Assembly: GCA_017547165.1 (NCBI GenBank)
Contig: JAFYQK010000013.1
Location: 1-64,000 of the forward strand
Reading direction: 5' to 3'
From: Bacteroidaceae bacterium
GTDB lineage: Bacteria; Bacteroidota; Bacteroidia; Bacteroidales; Bacteroidaceae
Length of the DNA: 64,000 nt
This document shows, piece by piece, positions 47,360 through 55,712 of the stretch. Positions within the stretch are counted from its first letter, which is position 1. Each line of letters opens with the position of its first letter. The translations under genes were made by a program, and so were the position numbers. Below the pieces are notes generated by a model that made no database searches, was not told where the DNA came from, and worked only from the letters and a program-made list of their open reading frames with translations.

Positions 47360-49135
47360 ATGACCAAAATCCTTTCCCATTTAGTCTACATCATCCTGTT
47401 GCTTGCCCCAACAAGTTCTATTGCGCAAAACGACTACATTACAGACGATGGCACAACACTCAAGCAGTATGCAATTGACCAATACAAAGAACCACGTATA
47501 GGCACTACCCCAGACACCCTGGCATGGGAAAAGATCAGCGATGGTTTACACTTTACCTGGGCATCACGCAACACACATTATTCTCTTCACGATGTTCCCG
47601 AGACAGAACAATGCGATGTAGCAACCATTTCGGCATGGAAAGGCGAAAGAGCCAATATACAAGCCTTGCTTTTCAGCAAAAGCGACCAAGGTGAGCTGCA
47701 ATTGAGTATGGCACCATGGAAACTCAATAAAAAGAAGACTCACATCAACTCTGCACAAGCACGTTTTGTCAATTTTGTTATCACCGACGATTACAAGGCC
47801 TGTGGCAATCACCCCACAAATCTTCAACCATGGTTAGTTCCAGATGTAATTGACCAAGACAAACCACACACCGTGCCAGCCATGGAAACTCGCCCAGTTT
47901 GGTGCACCATAGAAATTCCCCGAGACATTGAAGCGGGCGAATACACTACCAACCTTTTTGTAAAAAACAAGAAAGGCAAAACACTTAAAACACTAACATT
48001 AAAAATAAAGGTCAATAGTCGATCACTACCTACCGTGGACCAACAAAAATTCCATCTCGACCTATGGCAACAACCTTATGCCGTAAGTCGATTCTATGGT
48101 GTAAAACGTTGGAGCAAAGAGCACATTGAGGCATTGCGCCCTTATCTTGAAGCCTTAGGACGAGCAGGACAAAGGACTGTTTCTACCATCATGTTCTACG
48201 AACCATGGGGAAGACAAACACACGATCTCTTCGATCCTATGATACAAACCACCAAGAAAAATGACGGCACATGGGATTACGATTATAGCGCTTTTGATCT
48301 ATATGTCGAACTTTGCAACGAATATGGCATCAACCGCCAAATCAACTGTTTCAGCATGGTGCCATGGGACATGAATTTCCGCTATTGGGACGAATCAACA
48401 AATGCATATAAATACATAAAGACAACCACAGGAACAGATGAATACAAAGAACTTTGGACAAACTTCCTAAATGCTTTCAAAGAACATCTGCTTGCCAAAG
48501 GCTGGTTTGAAAAAACAAATATCGCCATGGACGAACGTGCAGAAGCCGATATGCTCAATGCATACAACATAGCAAACACTTTAGGCTTCAAAATGGCGTT
48601 AGCAGGAAACTACCATGCTTCTCTTACCGACAAGCTACAAGACTTCTGTGTTGCATTTGCACAATCCAAACGTTTCACCCCCGAGCAGTTAGCACAACGC
48701 AAGGCAAACAATCAGGTGACAACCATCTATACTAGTTGTGCAGAGAGCGAACCAAACATATACTCTAATTCACTTCCTGCAGAAGCTACCTACCTGCCAC
48801 TTTATGCTGCTGCGAACCAAATGGATGGTTATCTACATTGGGCTTGGATAAATTGGGACGAGCACCCCCTTACTGATAGCAGATATCGTTTATTCGGCTC
48901 GGGCGACACCTATTTCTACTATCCAGGCAACCGTTCCAGCATTCGTTTCGAACGCCTCATCGAAGGTATTCATCAGTTTGAAAAAATACAAATATTAAAG
49001 GAAGAGTACAAGAACAATCCTGAAAAACTACAGCAACTAAACTCTCTCCTAAAGGAATTTGAGAATCATTCTATTGCTGGAATAGATTGTGCCGCAAAGG
49101 TCGATGCCATTGAAGCCTTCCTAAATGCACAATAA
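47360..49135 (+). CDS. GH123/DUF4091-type glycoside hydrolase
   Basis: The 591-aa secreted protein has a signal peptide (to about SIAQ, residue 23), a beta-rich N-terminal domain (about 30-220) and a TIM-barrel. It matches the DUF4091/GH123 family of beta-N-acetylgalactosaminidases, which use substrate-assisted catalysis with an Asp-Glu pair. The pair here is Asp391-Glu392 in AMDERAEADM. Likely substrates are GalNAc-containing host glycans; substrate identity is inferred from the family. No operon partner is adjacent. Confidence 0.75.
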   Translation: MTKILSHLVYIILLLAPTSSIAQNDYITDDGTTLKQYAIDQYKEPRIGTTPDTLAWEKISDGLHFTWASRNTHYSLHDVPETEQCDVATISAWKGERANIQALLFSKSDQGELQLSMAPWKLNKKKTHINSAQARFVNFVITDDYKACGNHPTNLQPWLVPDVIDQDKPHTVPAMETRPVWCTIEIPRDIEAGEYTTNLFVKNKKGKTLKTLTLKIKVNSRSLPTVDQQKFHLDLWQQPYAVSRFYGVKRWSKEHIEALRPYLEALGRAGQRTVSTIMFYEPWGRQTHDLFDPMIQTTKKNDGTWDYDYSAFDLYVELCNEYGINRQINCFSMVPWDMNFRYWDESTNAYKYIKTTTGTDEYKELWTNFLNAFKEHLLAKGWFEKTNIAMDERAEADMLNAYNIANTLGFKMALAGNYHASLTDKLQDFCVAFAQSKRFTPEQLAQRKANNQVTTIYTSCAESEPNIYSNSLPAEATYLPLYAAANQMDGYLHWAWINWDEHPLTDSRYRLFGSGDTYFYYPGNRSSIRFERLIEGIHQFEKIQILKEEYKNNPEKLQQLNSLLKEFENHSIAGIDCAAKVDAIEAFLNAQ

Positions 49136-49154
49136 CAGAAAACACTCTCCTTTT

Positions 49155-50000
49155 TCAATTCTTTCTGAACCTCTTTGCTACAGTTGCATAACCACAACGA
49201 CGGCAGAGAGGTTCTGTTGCTATATGGCGCGAAAAACCTTCGTACAATGCCTTTGCTCTGGGAGACTCCAGTATCTCCTTCAACGATTGTTCAAACAGAT
49301 TGCCCAATGCAATATCGCCATCATGATCCAAACAACATGGCACTACTGTACCGTCCACAAGCACACCAATCTGATTGCGCAAAGCATAACAAAACACCTC
49401 CTCTGCTTCATACTCCTCGCGCTCAGCATCAGGCCATTCAAATACTCCATCATACTCTAAATAGATATTATCTGCCAGTTTCCAACCATCATAGCGCTCT
49501 GTCCAAGGTCTTGGCACATATCTCTCCATAAGGTTTATCAAATTCTTGTTGGCCGAATCCAATCCACCCTGATTCCATAGACGCAGCACTACTATCGTAC
49601 CTTGTTCGGCAGCCATTTGGGCATAGTGCATTATATCGTCTATGTACTCATCAAGACAATCCTTTGCATTACCCTCATGCGAATGCAGCGATATCTGTAT
49701 TTTGTGTGGCGATGCTATCAAAAGTTCCTCTTCCCTTCTTTTTATTAGTGTACCATTAGTAGTAAGAACCGGCACAAAACCTTTGTCTTTTGCAATCAAG
49801 ATAAAATCCTTCAAGCAACTGTGCATCAAAGGTTCCCCCATCAGGTGAAAATACAAAAACTTTATCTCTCCACACAATTTATCCATAAGCTGTTCAAAGT
49901 CCTCAAGAGAAAGACTCCGCCCCACACGCTTTGTCTTTGGACAGAACACACACTTAAGATTGCAAATATTAGTTATCTCAAGATAGCAACGAGATATCAT
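49155..50000 (-). CDS. Radical SAM protein with SPASM-like C-terminus
   Basis: The 281-aa protein has the 4Fe-4S motif CNLKCVFC (Cys13, 17, 20) and the radical-SAM core with HLMGEPLMH. A SPASM-like tail follows (VPCCLDHDGDIALGN ... CRRCGYATVAKRF) that may hold a second cluster. No precursor peptide or partner enzyme is seen; the neighbour is a DUF454 membrane protein 6 bp downstream. The reaction is unknown. Confidence 0.85.
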   Translation of the reverse strand: MISRCYLEITNICNLKCVFCPKTKRVGRSLSLEDFEQLMDKLCGEIKFLYFHLMGEPLMHSCLKDFILIAKDKGFVPVLTTNGTLIKRREEELLIASPHKIQISLHSHEGNAKDCLDEYIDDIMHYAQMAAEQGTIVVLRLWNQGGLDSANKNLINLMERYVPRPWTERYDGWKLADNIYLEYDGVFEWPDAEREEYEAEEVFCYALRNQIGVLVDGTVVPCCLDHDGDIALGNLFEQSLKEILESPRAKALYEGFSRHIATEPLCRRCGYATVAKRFRKN

Positions 50001-50006
50001 ATCGCT

Positions 50007-50387
50007 CTATTTCTTTAATGTTCTGTAAGATAGTATGTGCCAACTGATGGCCACTGCTAAAAGCAGAAGAAGAGTAGCAATCCACATTGGTAATCCCATA
50101 CCAAAAGCACAATACAATAGAGTAATCCATACTAATGACACTGAGATTATTTTTGTGTACATTGGAATAGCCTTATACTCTCGAAAGTTACGAATATATG
50201 ACCCAAATGTGCGATGTCCCAGAAGCCAAGCATAAAGTCGTGGAGAACTACGGAAGAACAATGCTGCTGCCAGTAGCAGGAAAGGCGTTGTGGGTAAGAG
50301 AGGCATAAATAGTCCTACCACCCCCAGCCCCACAAACACGAGCCCCATTACCTTCATGCAAACATCTTTCATCCAAAGACTCCACAA
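50007..50387 (-). CDS. YbaN family (DUF454) membrane protein
   Basis: The 126-aa protein has the family motif GLVFVGLGVVGLFMPLLPTT and FRSSPRLYAWLLGH, with about three membrane helices. The role is unknown. It starts 4 bp after pepT and precedes the radical SAM gene by 6 bp, so the three may be one transcript. Confidence 0.88.
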   Translation of the reverse strand: MWSLWMKDVCMKVMGLVFVGLGVVGLFMPLLPTTPFLLLAAALFFRSSPRLYAWLLGHRTFGSYIRNFREYKAIPMYTKIISVSLVWITLLYCAFGMGLPMWIATLLLLLAVAISWHILSYRTLKK

Positions 50388-50391
50388 AACG

Positions 50392-51642
50392 TTAAGAGTA
50401 TCTCTCTGATACTATACGGCAGATGTTCACCACTGTCTGCATGGCCTTCTCCATGCTTTGAATGGGCAGGAACTCATGTCGGCCGTGGAAATTTAGTCCT
50501 CCTGCAAAGATGTTTGGACAAGGCAGACCCTTGAACGAGAGTTGTGCACCATCAGTACCGCCACGGATGGGAACCACCTTTGAGAATCCGCATGCCTCCT
50601 CTATGGCACACAAGGCTATTTCGGTGATATGGGGCTTGTCTACCAACTGGGTGTGCATATTATAATAGGTATCCTTCACCTCGGGCAGGAAAGTACCATG
50701 TCCGTACTTGTCGTTCATCCTCTCGCACATGTCTAGGATGAGACGCTTGCGCATCTGGAACATCTGCGTGTTGTGGTCGCGGATTATGTAGGTCAGTGTG
50801 GCCTGCTCTACCCCACCCTGCATCTGGTACAGGTGGAAGAATCCCTCATAACCCGTTGTGCGCTCAGGCACCTCGTTCTCGGGCATCTGCTGAGCGAACT
50901 CCGTTGCCAACAGAGCAGCATTCACCATCTTATCCTTTGCGTAACCAGGATGCACGCTAACACCATTAACAACAATCTTGGCACTGGCAGCATTGAAGTT
51001 CTCATACTCCAACTCGCCCACTTCGCTACCATCCATGGTGTATGCCCATTGGCACCCAAACTTCTCAACATCAAACAAATGGGCACCGCAACCAATTTCC
51101 TCGTCGGGATTGAAACACACGCGTACCTTGCCATGCTTCACCTCGGGATGAGTCTGCAGGTAAGACATTGCCGACATTATCTCTGCGATACCAGCCTTGT
51201 CGTCGGCACCCAAGAGCGTGTGACCGTCGGTGACAATGAGATCCTCGCCTTTATGCTCAAGAAGTTCAGGAAACTGACTAACGCGTGTTACAATGCCCTC
51301 TACTTCGTCCAGCACAATGTCCGTGCCATCGTAGTTATCTATGATGCGTGGCTTTACATCAGCACCCGAGCAGTCAGGGCTGGTGTCCATGTGTGCAATG
51401 AAACCCACCACAGGAACTTCCTCCATACCCTCGCTGGCTGGAAGTGTGGCAAAGACATAGCCATGAGCATCCATCTCTACCTCCTGCATGCCTATCTCCT
51501 TCAGTTCCTCCACCAGGTATTCTGCCAAGCGCAGTTGTTTCTCAGTACTGGGACAACGGCCCTCAGCCTCCTCGCTTGACTGGGTGTCGAAACTCACATA
51601 TTTCAAGAATCTTTCTACTATTTCCTTTTTCATATTGTCCAT
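50392..51642 (-). CDS. pepT: Peptidase T (tripeptide aminopeptidase)
   Basis: PepT cleaves the N-terminal residue from tripeptides with two zinc ions. The 416-aa protein shows the M20 metal residues His84 and Asp86 in AHMDTSPD, then [13 protein letters not shown] and NPDEEIGCG. It has its own promoter just upstream, in a region with copied promoter modules. The DUF454 gene follows. Confidence 0.96.
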   Translation of the reverse strand: MDNMKKEIVERFLKYVSFDTQSSEEAEGRCPSTEKQLRLAEYLVEELKEIGMQEVEMDAHGYVFATLPASEGMEEVPVVGFIAHMDTSPDCSGADVKPRIIDNYDGTDIVLDEVEGIVTRVSQFPELLEHKGEDLIVTDGHTLLGADDKAGIAEIMSAMSYLQTHPEVKHGKVRVCFNPDEEIGCGAHLFDVEKFGCQWAYTMDGSEVGELEYENFNAASAKIVVNGVSVHPGYAKDKMVNAALLATEFAQQMPENEVPERTTGYEGFFHLYQMQGGVEQATLTYIIRDHNTQMFQMRKRLILDMCERMNDKYGHGTFLPEVKDTYYNMHTQLVDKPHITEIALCAIEEACGFSKVVPIRGGTDGAQLSFKGLPCPNIFAGGLNFHGRHEFLPIQSMEKAMQTVVNICRIVSERYS

Positions 51643-51664
51643 GTTCTTACGTTATTCTTCCGCA

Positions 51665-51696
51665 CAAAGGTACGAATAAGCGAGAGAAATACCAAA
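51665..51696 (-). promoter_or_regulatory. Promoter of pepT
   Basis: The minus strand has -33 TTTG (51693-51696), a 20-bp spacer and -7 TACCTTTG (51665-51672), 23 bp before the ATG. The 51-bp module around it (51665-51715) is copied at 51742-51792, where the -7 reads TACCATTG. Confidence 0.8.
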
Positions 51697-51716
51697 CTTG
51701 TTTGAGGATTTCCGAG

Positions 51717-51921
51717 CGTGAGTACCTTCGAGACGCAGTCTCAATGGTACGATTAAGTGAGCGAAAATGCAAACTTGTTTGAGGATTTCCGAACCGACGC
51801 GCGAAACAAGAGCAGAGAATGCTTGTATTCTATGCCTTGTAAGGAGGAGGAAGACCGAAGGTCAACGTGAGTACCTTCGAGACGCAGTCTCAATGGTACG
51901 ATTAAGTGAGCGAAAATGCAA
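51717..51921. repeat. Duplicated promoter-derived modules upstream of pepT
   Basis: A 56-bp sequence is repeated without change at 51717-51772 and 51866-51921 (CGTGAGTACCTTCGAGACGC and on, to GCGAAAATGCAA). Each copy holds a hairpin GTACC-ttc-GAGAC-gca-GTCTC-aat-GGTAC. The 22-bp string at 51694-51715 recurs at 51771-51792. Together they copy the pepT promoter module in decayed form. No gene lies between pepT and the TonB-like gene. Confidence 0.8.
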
Positions 51922-51959
51922 GAGCATTGCAGACCTTAGTTCTTATTGTGAGAGGAATA

Positions 51960-52421
51960 CTAATCCAACTTTATTGGCAGATAGTATCTTATCGGTATGA
52001 TTCTACCGGCCTCAGAAGCAGGTTTCCATCGTGGCATATTCTTCACGACTCGCACGGCTTTCTTGTCCAGCCTTTTGTTTCCAGAAGCACGAACTATCTC
52101 TATGTCACTTAAGCTTCCGTCTACATTGATTGTAAACCTAAGTATTATTCTGTCACATGTTATTTTCTTCAGGGATTTCCTGGTATATCGGAATTCTTTT
52201 TTTAGATACTCCTTCAATGCTTCCTGTCCACCTGGAAATTCGGCAGGAAATTCAAAATCTTCAAAAATAGTACAGTCTCTGCTCTCCTTGGTTTTCAAAC
52301 TATCAGTGTTGCTGACCATGGTCTCTGTCTTAGCATGAGAAAGAATGGAGACAACAAGCATGGCAGACAGGAATAGTCCTCTAAGCATGAGAAACTTGTT
52401 TGAATTCTGTTTGTACTTCAT
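51960..52421 (-). CDS. TonB C-terminal domain protein
   Basis: The 153-aa protein has a membrane or signal segment (about 12-29) and then a TonB-like C-terminal domain: FPGGQEALKEYLKKEF, then RFTINVDGSLSDIEIVRASG and NMPRWKPASEAG. In Bacteroidota this domain is often fused to M56 (BlaR1-like) proteins; here it is a separate gene 54 bp after one. It may carry a signal or act in periplasmic sensing rather than energise a receptor. Confidence 0.83.
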   Translation of the reverse strand: MKYKQNSNKFLMLRGLFLSAMLVVSILSHAKTETMVSNTDSLKTKESRDCTIFEDFEFPAEFPGGQEALKEYLKKEFRYTRKSLKKITCDRIILRFTINVDGSLSDIEIVRASGNKRLDKKAVRVVKNMPRWKPASEAGRIIPIRYYLPIKLD

Positions 52422-52475
52422 ATTGGCATTGCGTTTAAAGCCTTTACGTTTGTACTATTATTTTTGAAATCTGTC

Positions 52476-54473
52476 CTATTCGAATCGGATGTATTTTGAA
52501 ATCTTGCTGAGAATGGTTTCTATGCTGACTTCCTCGTTGGTGAAGATGAGCATGCGCATGGCATCTTTGCGTCCCTTTTTGTAGAACTCAACGGCATAAC
52601 AGTTCTTTACCTTCTCCCGGATGATTCGGTCATTTAATGTGCCTGCATTCTTGATTTCTTCTAAATGAGGAAACTGAACAACGAAGATTTTGTCGGCGTT
52701 GGTATTTTCAATAAATTCGCCAGAAGTGAATGTACGCTCGTACTTAGCGCGTAGTTGCTTTATGGTACTTTTTACCTTGGCACGCTCTTTAGCAGAGAGA
52801 GTGGCATTCTTCTTGTCGTCAGTGTCTGCATCCACACCACCGTTGTGCTCTATTTGTCCTTCCATCCAATAGGTATCACAATTCTTGAGCATCCAACCGG
52901 TGATGGTGGGAAAATAGCTTGGGTCATACTCGTACTGTTCATGTCTGAGAGCTATAGTAGTAGTGTCCATTGTTAGTACAAGGAAGTTCTTGAAGTAAGT
53001 ACATATTGCTCCCACCTCAAAGATAGGTGAGCCTTGGTGCTTTTGTATGTCGCCAAACGTGTAGGTTAGCATAAAGGTACCGACAAACTTTAGGGTTTGG
53101 GCAGGTAGAAACTTGGAAAGTCCTAAATGTTTCTTCAATCTAAGCGAGTAAAGACGTTTGTTTACTTCCTCTTTTGCCTTAAATCTCTTCTTTACCAATT
53201 CTTCCTCTGTTGGCTGAGGACGTCCAAGCACTTCATAGAGGGCCTTTGGATTATTGCGGTACATCTGGGCAATGATTTGTATGGTCTTCTCATCAATACA
53301 TAGTGTATCATGTGGAGAAACCTCAACAACCTCGGTGACATTAATGTCTGCTTCTAAATTTTTGACAATTTCATTTACTAATTCAACCTTTCCTTCTGAG
53401 CATAATTGGCGAACCCTGTCTTTTATCTCTGCATCCGAATAGATGGTATCGCCAGTTGCGGTTATCTGTTTCTCGATATGTATTACTACTGTATTTTGCT
53501 CCGGCAGGGCAAATATGGTAGAAGCACCTACCAGTGTAACGCCCCACAGTATGGCCGCGGTTTTACCCCAATGTCCAAGAACGGCGACACCCTTGCGCTT
53601 CATTTCCTTGATGCGACGACGGATAAAGGATTGATTGAAACCATTGGTAAAGATGGAACATTCGTCAGAAGCCACTTCCAGCAACAGGCACTGATAAGAA
53701 TGTACATCCACTCCTTGTGCAAGAACAAGGTGATCGGCCTCAAATTCGTGCAAGTCGCGCAAGTACTTGCGTACCACCCATAGCATGGGGTTGAACCATA
53801 GTAGTCTTACCATCACCTCTATGCACCACACATCAATGTAGTGCAAACTCTGGATGTGAGCCTTTTCATGCTTGATAAAAATATCTTCTGCCTCCTTGCT
53901 CTTTCCCATGGGCAGGAATATGATGCGTCCCATGGAGAAGGGAGTGCTGACCCATGGTTTCCGTACGATGGTGCAGGAACCATCCATGCTTGAGCACCTG
54001 ATAGCACGGGTGCGAAGCAAGATTTGCACAAGAGGGATGAGTACTATGAGCAAGAGCAGTGCTGATACTATGGGAATACCAAGGTAGATGCATTTTTGGA
54101 TAGTGCTGGCAGAGATTACCAATTGTTCTTCCCCGGGCAAGGGCGCTGGTGTAGATATGTCCTCTGCTTTTACAACTGGTATTTCCTCAGCAATCACCCT
54201 CGTTTCAGGATTCTCATATTGGTATTGCCTTGCCTCTTCTTGGGTGAGAGTAATAACCTCGACTTCTTCTTGAGGCATAATTTTAGGCAGAACGGCCAAT
54301 GAGACAATCTGCATGAGACATACCACAGGGATACTCAGCAAGTACATGCGCTGAAAGCGAAACGATTGCTTGCGCGACATCACTAATAAGTAGAATGCCA
54401 TCAGCAAAGTTGATACCAGCAGGATACTGCCATAGCCTTGCAGCATGGGGATGAGGGAATCAAAGTTTGTCAT
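52476..54473 (-). CDS. BlaR1/MecR1-like M56 membrane metallopeptidase
   Basis: The 665-aa protein has three N-terminal membrane helices (about 14-33, 41-60, 130-155), the zinc motif HEKAH (His202, Glu203, His206) and a fourth helix (about 303-322). A periplasmic region of some 340 residues follows. BlaR1-type proteins sense a signal outside and lead to cleavage of the BlaI repressor encoded just upstream. The periplasmic part has no visible penicillin-binding domain (no SxxK/SxN/KTG set), so the signal is unlikely to be a beta-lactam detected in the classic way. Confidence 0.85.
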   Translation of the reverse strand: MTNFDSLIPMLQGYGSILLVSTLLMAFYLLVMSRKQSFRFQRMYLLSIPVVCLMQIVSLAVLPKIMPQEEVEVITLTQEEARQYQYENPETRVIAEEIPVVKAEDISTPAPLPGEEQLVISASTIQKCIYLGIPIVSALLLLIVLIPLVQILLRTRAIRCSSMDGSCTIVRKPWVSTPFSMGRIIFLPMGKSKEAEDIFIKHEKAHIQSLHYIDVWCIEVMVRLLWFNPMLWVVRKYLRDLHEFEADHLVLAQGVDVHSYQCLLLEVASDECSIFTNGFNQSFIRRRIKEMKRKGVAVLGHWGKTAAILWGVTLVGASTIFALPEQNTVVIHIEKQITATGDTIYSDAEIKDRVRQLCSEGKVELVNEIVKNLEADINVTEVVEVSPHDTLCIDEKTIQIIAQMYRNNPKALYEVLGRPQPTEEELVKKRFKAKEEVNKRLYSLRLKKHLGLSKFLPAQTLKFVGTFMLTYTFGDIQKHQGSPIFEVGAICTYFKNFLVLTMDTTTIALRHEQYEYDPSYFPTITGWMLKNCDTYWMEGQIEHNGGVDADTDDKKNATLSAKERAKVKSTIKQLRAKYERTFTSGEFIENTNADKIFVVQFPHLEEIKNAGTLNDRIIREKVKNCYAVEFYKKGRKDAMRMLIFTNEEVSIETILSKISKYIRFE

Positions 54474-54517
54474 AAGGTGTGAAGGGGTTTAAGTGATTGG
54501 AATTTCATGTGACAGGA

Positions 54518-54886
54518 TTATTCCCCGTCATTGATTTCGTCAAGGATTTTATTCAGTTCTTCCTTGCTCAATTTTTCGCTCTTCACGAAATAGGAGAAGA
54601 GACTGCGCAAAGAACCCTGAAAGAGAACGTTGCGGGTTTCCTGCATAAAAGTATCGATGTATTCTTCGCGAGAGAGCAGAGGACGAAACACGTGCGCCTT
54701 GCCCCTGCGCTCAGGAGAGACTATTCCCTTGCGGGTAAGTACCTGCATCACGGTCAGCACCGTTGTGTAGGCAGGTTTGGGTTCGCCCATCACTTCGATT
54801 ATCTCGTTCACGGTGGCTTCGTTCTTGCTCCACAGAATGTTCATCACATTTAGTTCTGCCTTGGTCAGAGATTTCTTGTTTTCCAT
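54518..54886 (-). CDS. blaI: BlaI/MecI/CopY family repressor
   Basis: The 122-aa protein has a winged-helix DNA-binding domain (about 8-75: LTKAELNVMNILWSKNEATV, then YTTVLTVMQVLTRKG) and a C-terminal dimer helix. It heads the cassette with the M56 peptidase (44-bp gap) and the TonB-like gene. A TACA-nn-TGTA operator overlaps its own -7 element, so autorepression is expected, with release by cleavage through the M56 protein. Confidence 0.92.
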   Translation of the reverse strand: MENKKSLTKAELNVMNILWSKNEATVNEIIEVMGEPKPAYTTVLTVMQVLTRKGIVSPERRGKAHVFRPLLSREEYIDTFMQETRNVLFQGSLRSLFSYFVKSEKLSKEELNKILDEINDGE

Positions 54887-54949
54887 ATCGCCTAAGTGTT
54901 ATATTCATTGCATTTGATAATCAAAAAATATACGTTGCTCAGTTTCTTC

Positions 54950-54965
54950 TACTACAAATGTAGTA
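54950..54965. promoter_or_regulatory. BlaI-type operator 1
   Basis: TACTACA-AA-TGTAGTA is a perfect 7-bp inverted repeat with a 2-bp centre and holds the TACAnnTGTA core of BlaI/MecI/CopY operators. It covers the -7 element of blaI. Confidence 0.85.
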
Positions 54966-54985
54966 TAAAAAGATATACTGGCAAA
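54955..54985 (-). promoter_or_regulatory. Promoter of the blaI operon
   Basis: The minus strand has -33 TTTG (54982-54985), a 19-bp spacer and -7 TACATTTG (54955-54962). Confidence 0.8.
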
Positions 54986-54993
54986 CATTTTTA

Positions 54994-55008
54994 ACTACGA
55001 TTATAGTA
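54994..55008. promoter_or_regulatory. BlaI-type operator 2 (imperfect)
   Basis: ACTACGATTATAGTA keeps ACTAC and TAGTA at the same spacing as operator 1. Its centre is 43 bp from that of operator 1. Confidence 0.55.
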
Positions 55009-55036
55009 TTTAGATAAGCAAAAACGCCAACAAGCA

Positions 55037-55051
55037 ACTATAGTCATAGTA
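55037..55051. promoter_or_regulatory. BlaI-type operator 3 (imperfect)
   Basis: ACTATAGTCATAGTA again keeps the ACTAY-N5-TAGTA pattern, 43 bp beyond operator 2. Confidence 0.5.
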
Positions 55052-55237
55052 CTATACATTATATATATAGGTAAATTCTATGAATTCACACACCGTATAT
55101 CCATAGTAGTCTTGAAGTTTGTCGCCTCATCAATCGTCACTGAGCAGCCCTTGAGCAAAAGCATCATTGAGACAGCACTATGCCAAAGTTCTAAGAAAGG
55201 CAATAATAAGCAGAAAGAGCACTTTCTAAAAAGTAAA
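55052..55237. other. Gene-free stretch upstream of the GH89 gene
   Basis: No coding region, RNA gene or clear promoter is seen here. It lies between the BlaI operators and the 22-bp repeats. The stretch from 55326 to 55637 is likewise without a recognised gene. Confidence 0.4.
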
Positions 55238-55325
55238 CTCAATATTGCGGAGCATTGTACTGAACGTTGAGGACGAATATACTAAACATTGGGGACAATT
55301 GTACTCAATATTGGGGACAAATTTA
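55238..55325. repeat. Four 22-bp-period repeats upstream of the GH89 gene
   Basis: Units start at 55238, 55260, 55282 and 55304: CTCAATATTGCGGAGCATTG, CTGAACGTTGAGGACGAATA, CTAAACATTGGGGACAATTG and CTCAATATTGGGGACAAATT, each completed by TA. The period is exactly 22 bp. Confidence 0.8.
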
Positions 55326-55637
55326 TGAACGCGTTTTTCTTCAGTTTATTTCCTTGTCTTAATGCTTTTAATAAGCGTAGTTCTCGCCTTTAGAACAATA
55401 TGAGGAAGTCGCCCTTTCACAATACTATATTGTAAAGACAGGTATTTACGTTGACCTGACGGCATTAGAAACTAACATGTTTCAAGATTCTTTCTACTGT
55501 CTCCGTTCTCACGTCTATCTGCTCAAAGTTAATAAAATATTTTTCATTACACGGGCATAATTTGTCTTATTCACGATAAATTACAGTTACATACACTAAA
55601 AAAGACTGTGTTCATTCTTTTATTTATAGCAATTAGT

Positions 55638-55645
55638 TATCTTTG
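55638..55645 (+). promoter_or_regulatory. -7 promoter element of the GH89 gene
   Basis: TATCTTTG lies 67 bp before the ATG at 55713. It lies downstream of the alternative ATG at 55608, which supports the later start. Confidence 0.6.
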
Positions 55646-55712
55646 CGTGGCATATTATGCCTATTGCACTATATTGCAAACAAATAATACTCAAACAATA
55701 AACCCTTCTATC

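Noticed and set aside
55238-55325. Regular repeats taken as a possible CRISPR array
   Set aside because: The units are only 22 bp and follow each other directly; there are no unique spacers and no cas genes. The same holds for the arrays at 11511, 18693 and 36150.
55608-55712. Longer GH89 frame
   Set aside because: Its ATG is upstream of the likely promoter, and the signal peptide begins at 55713.
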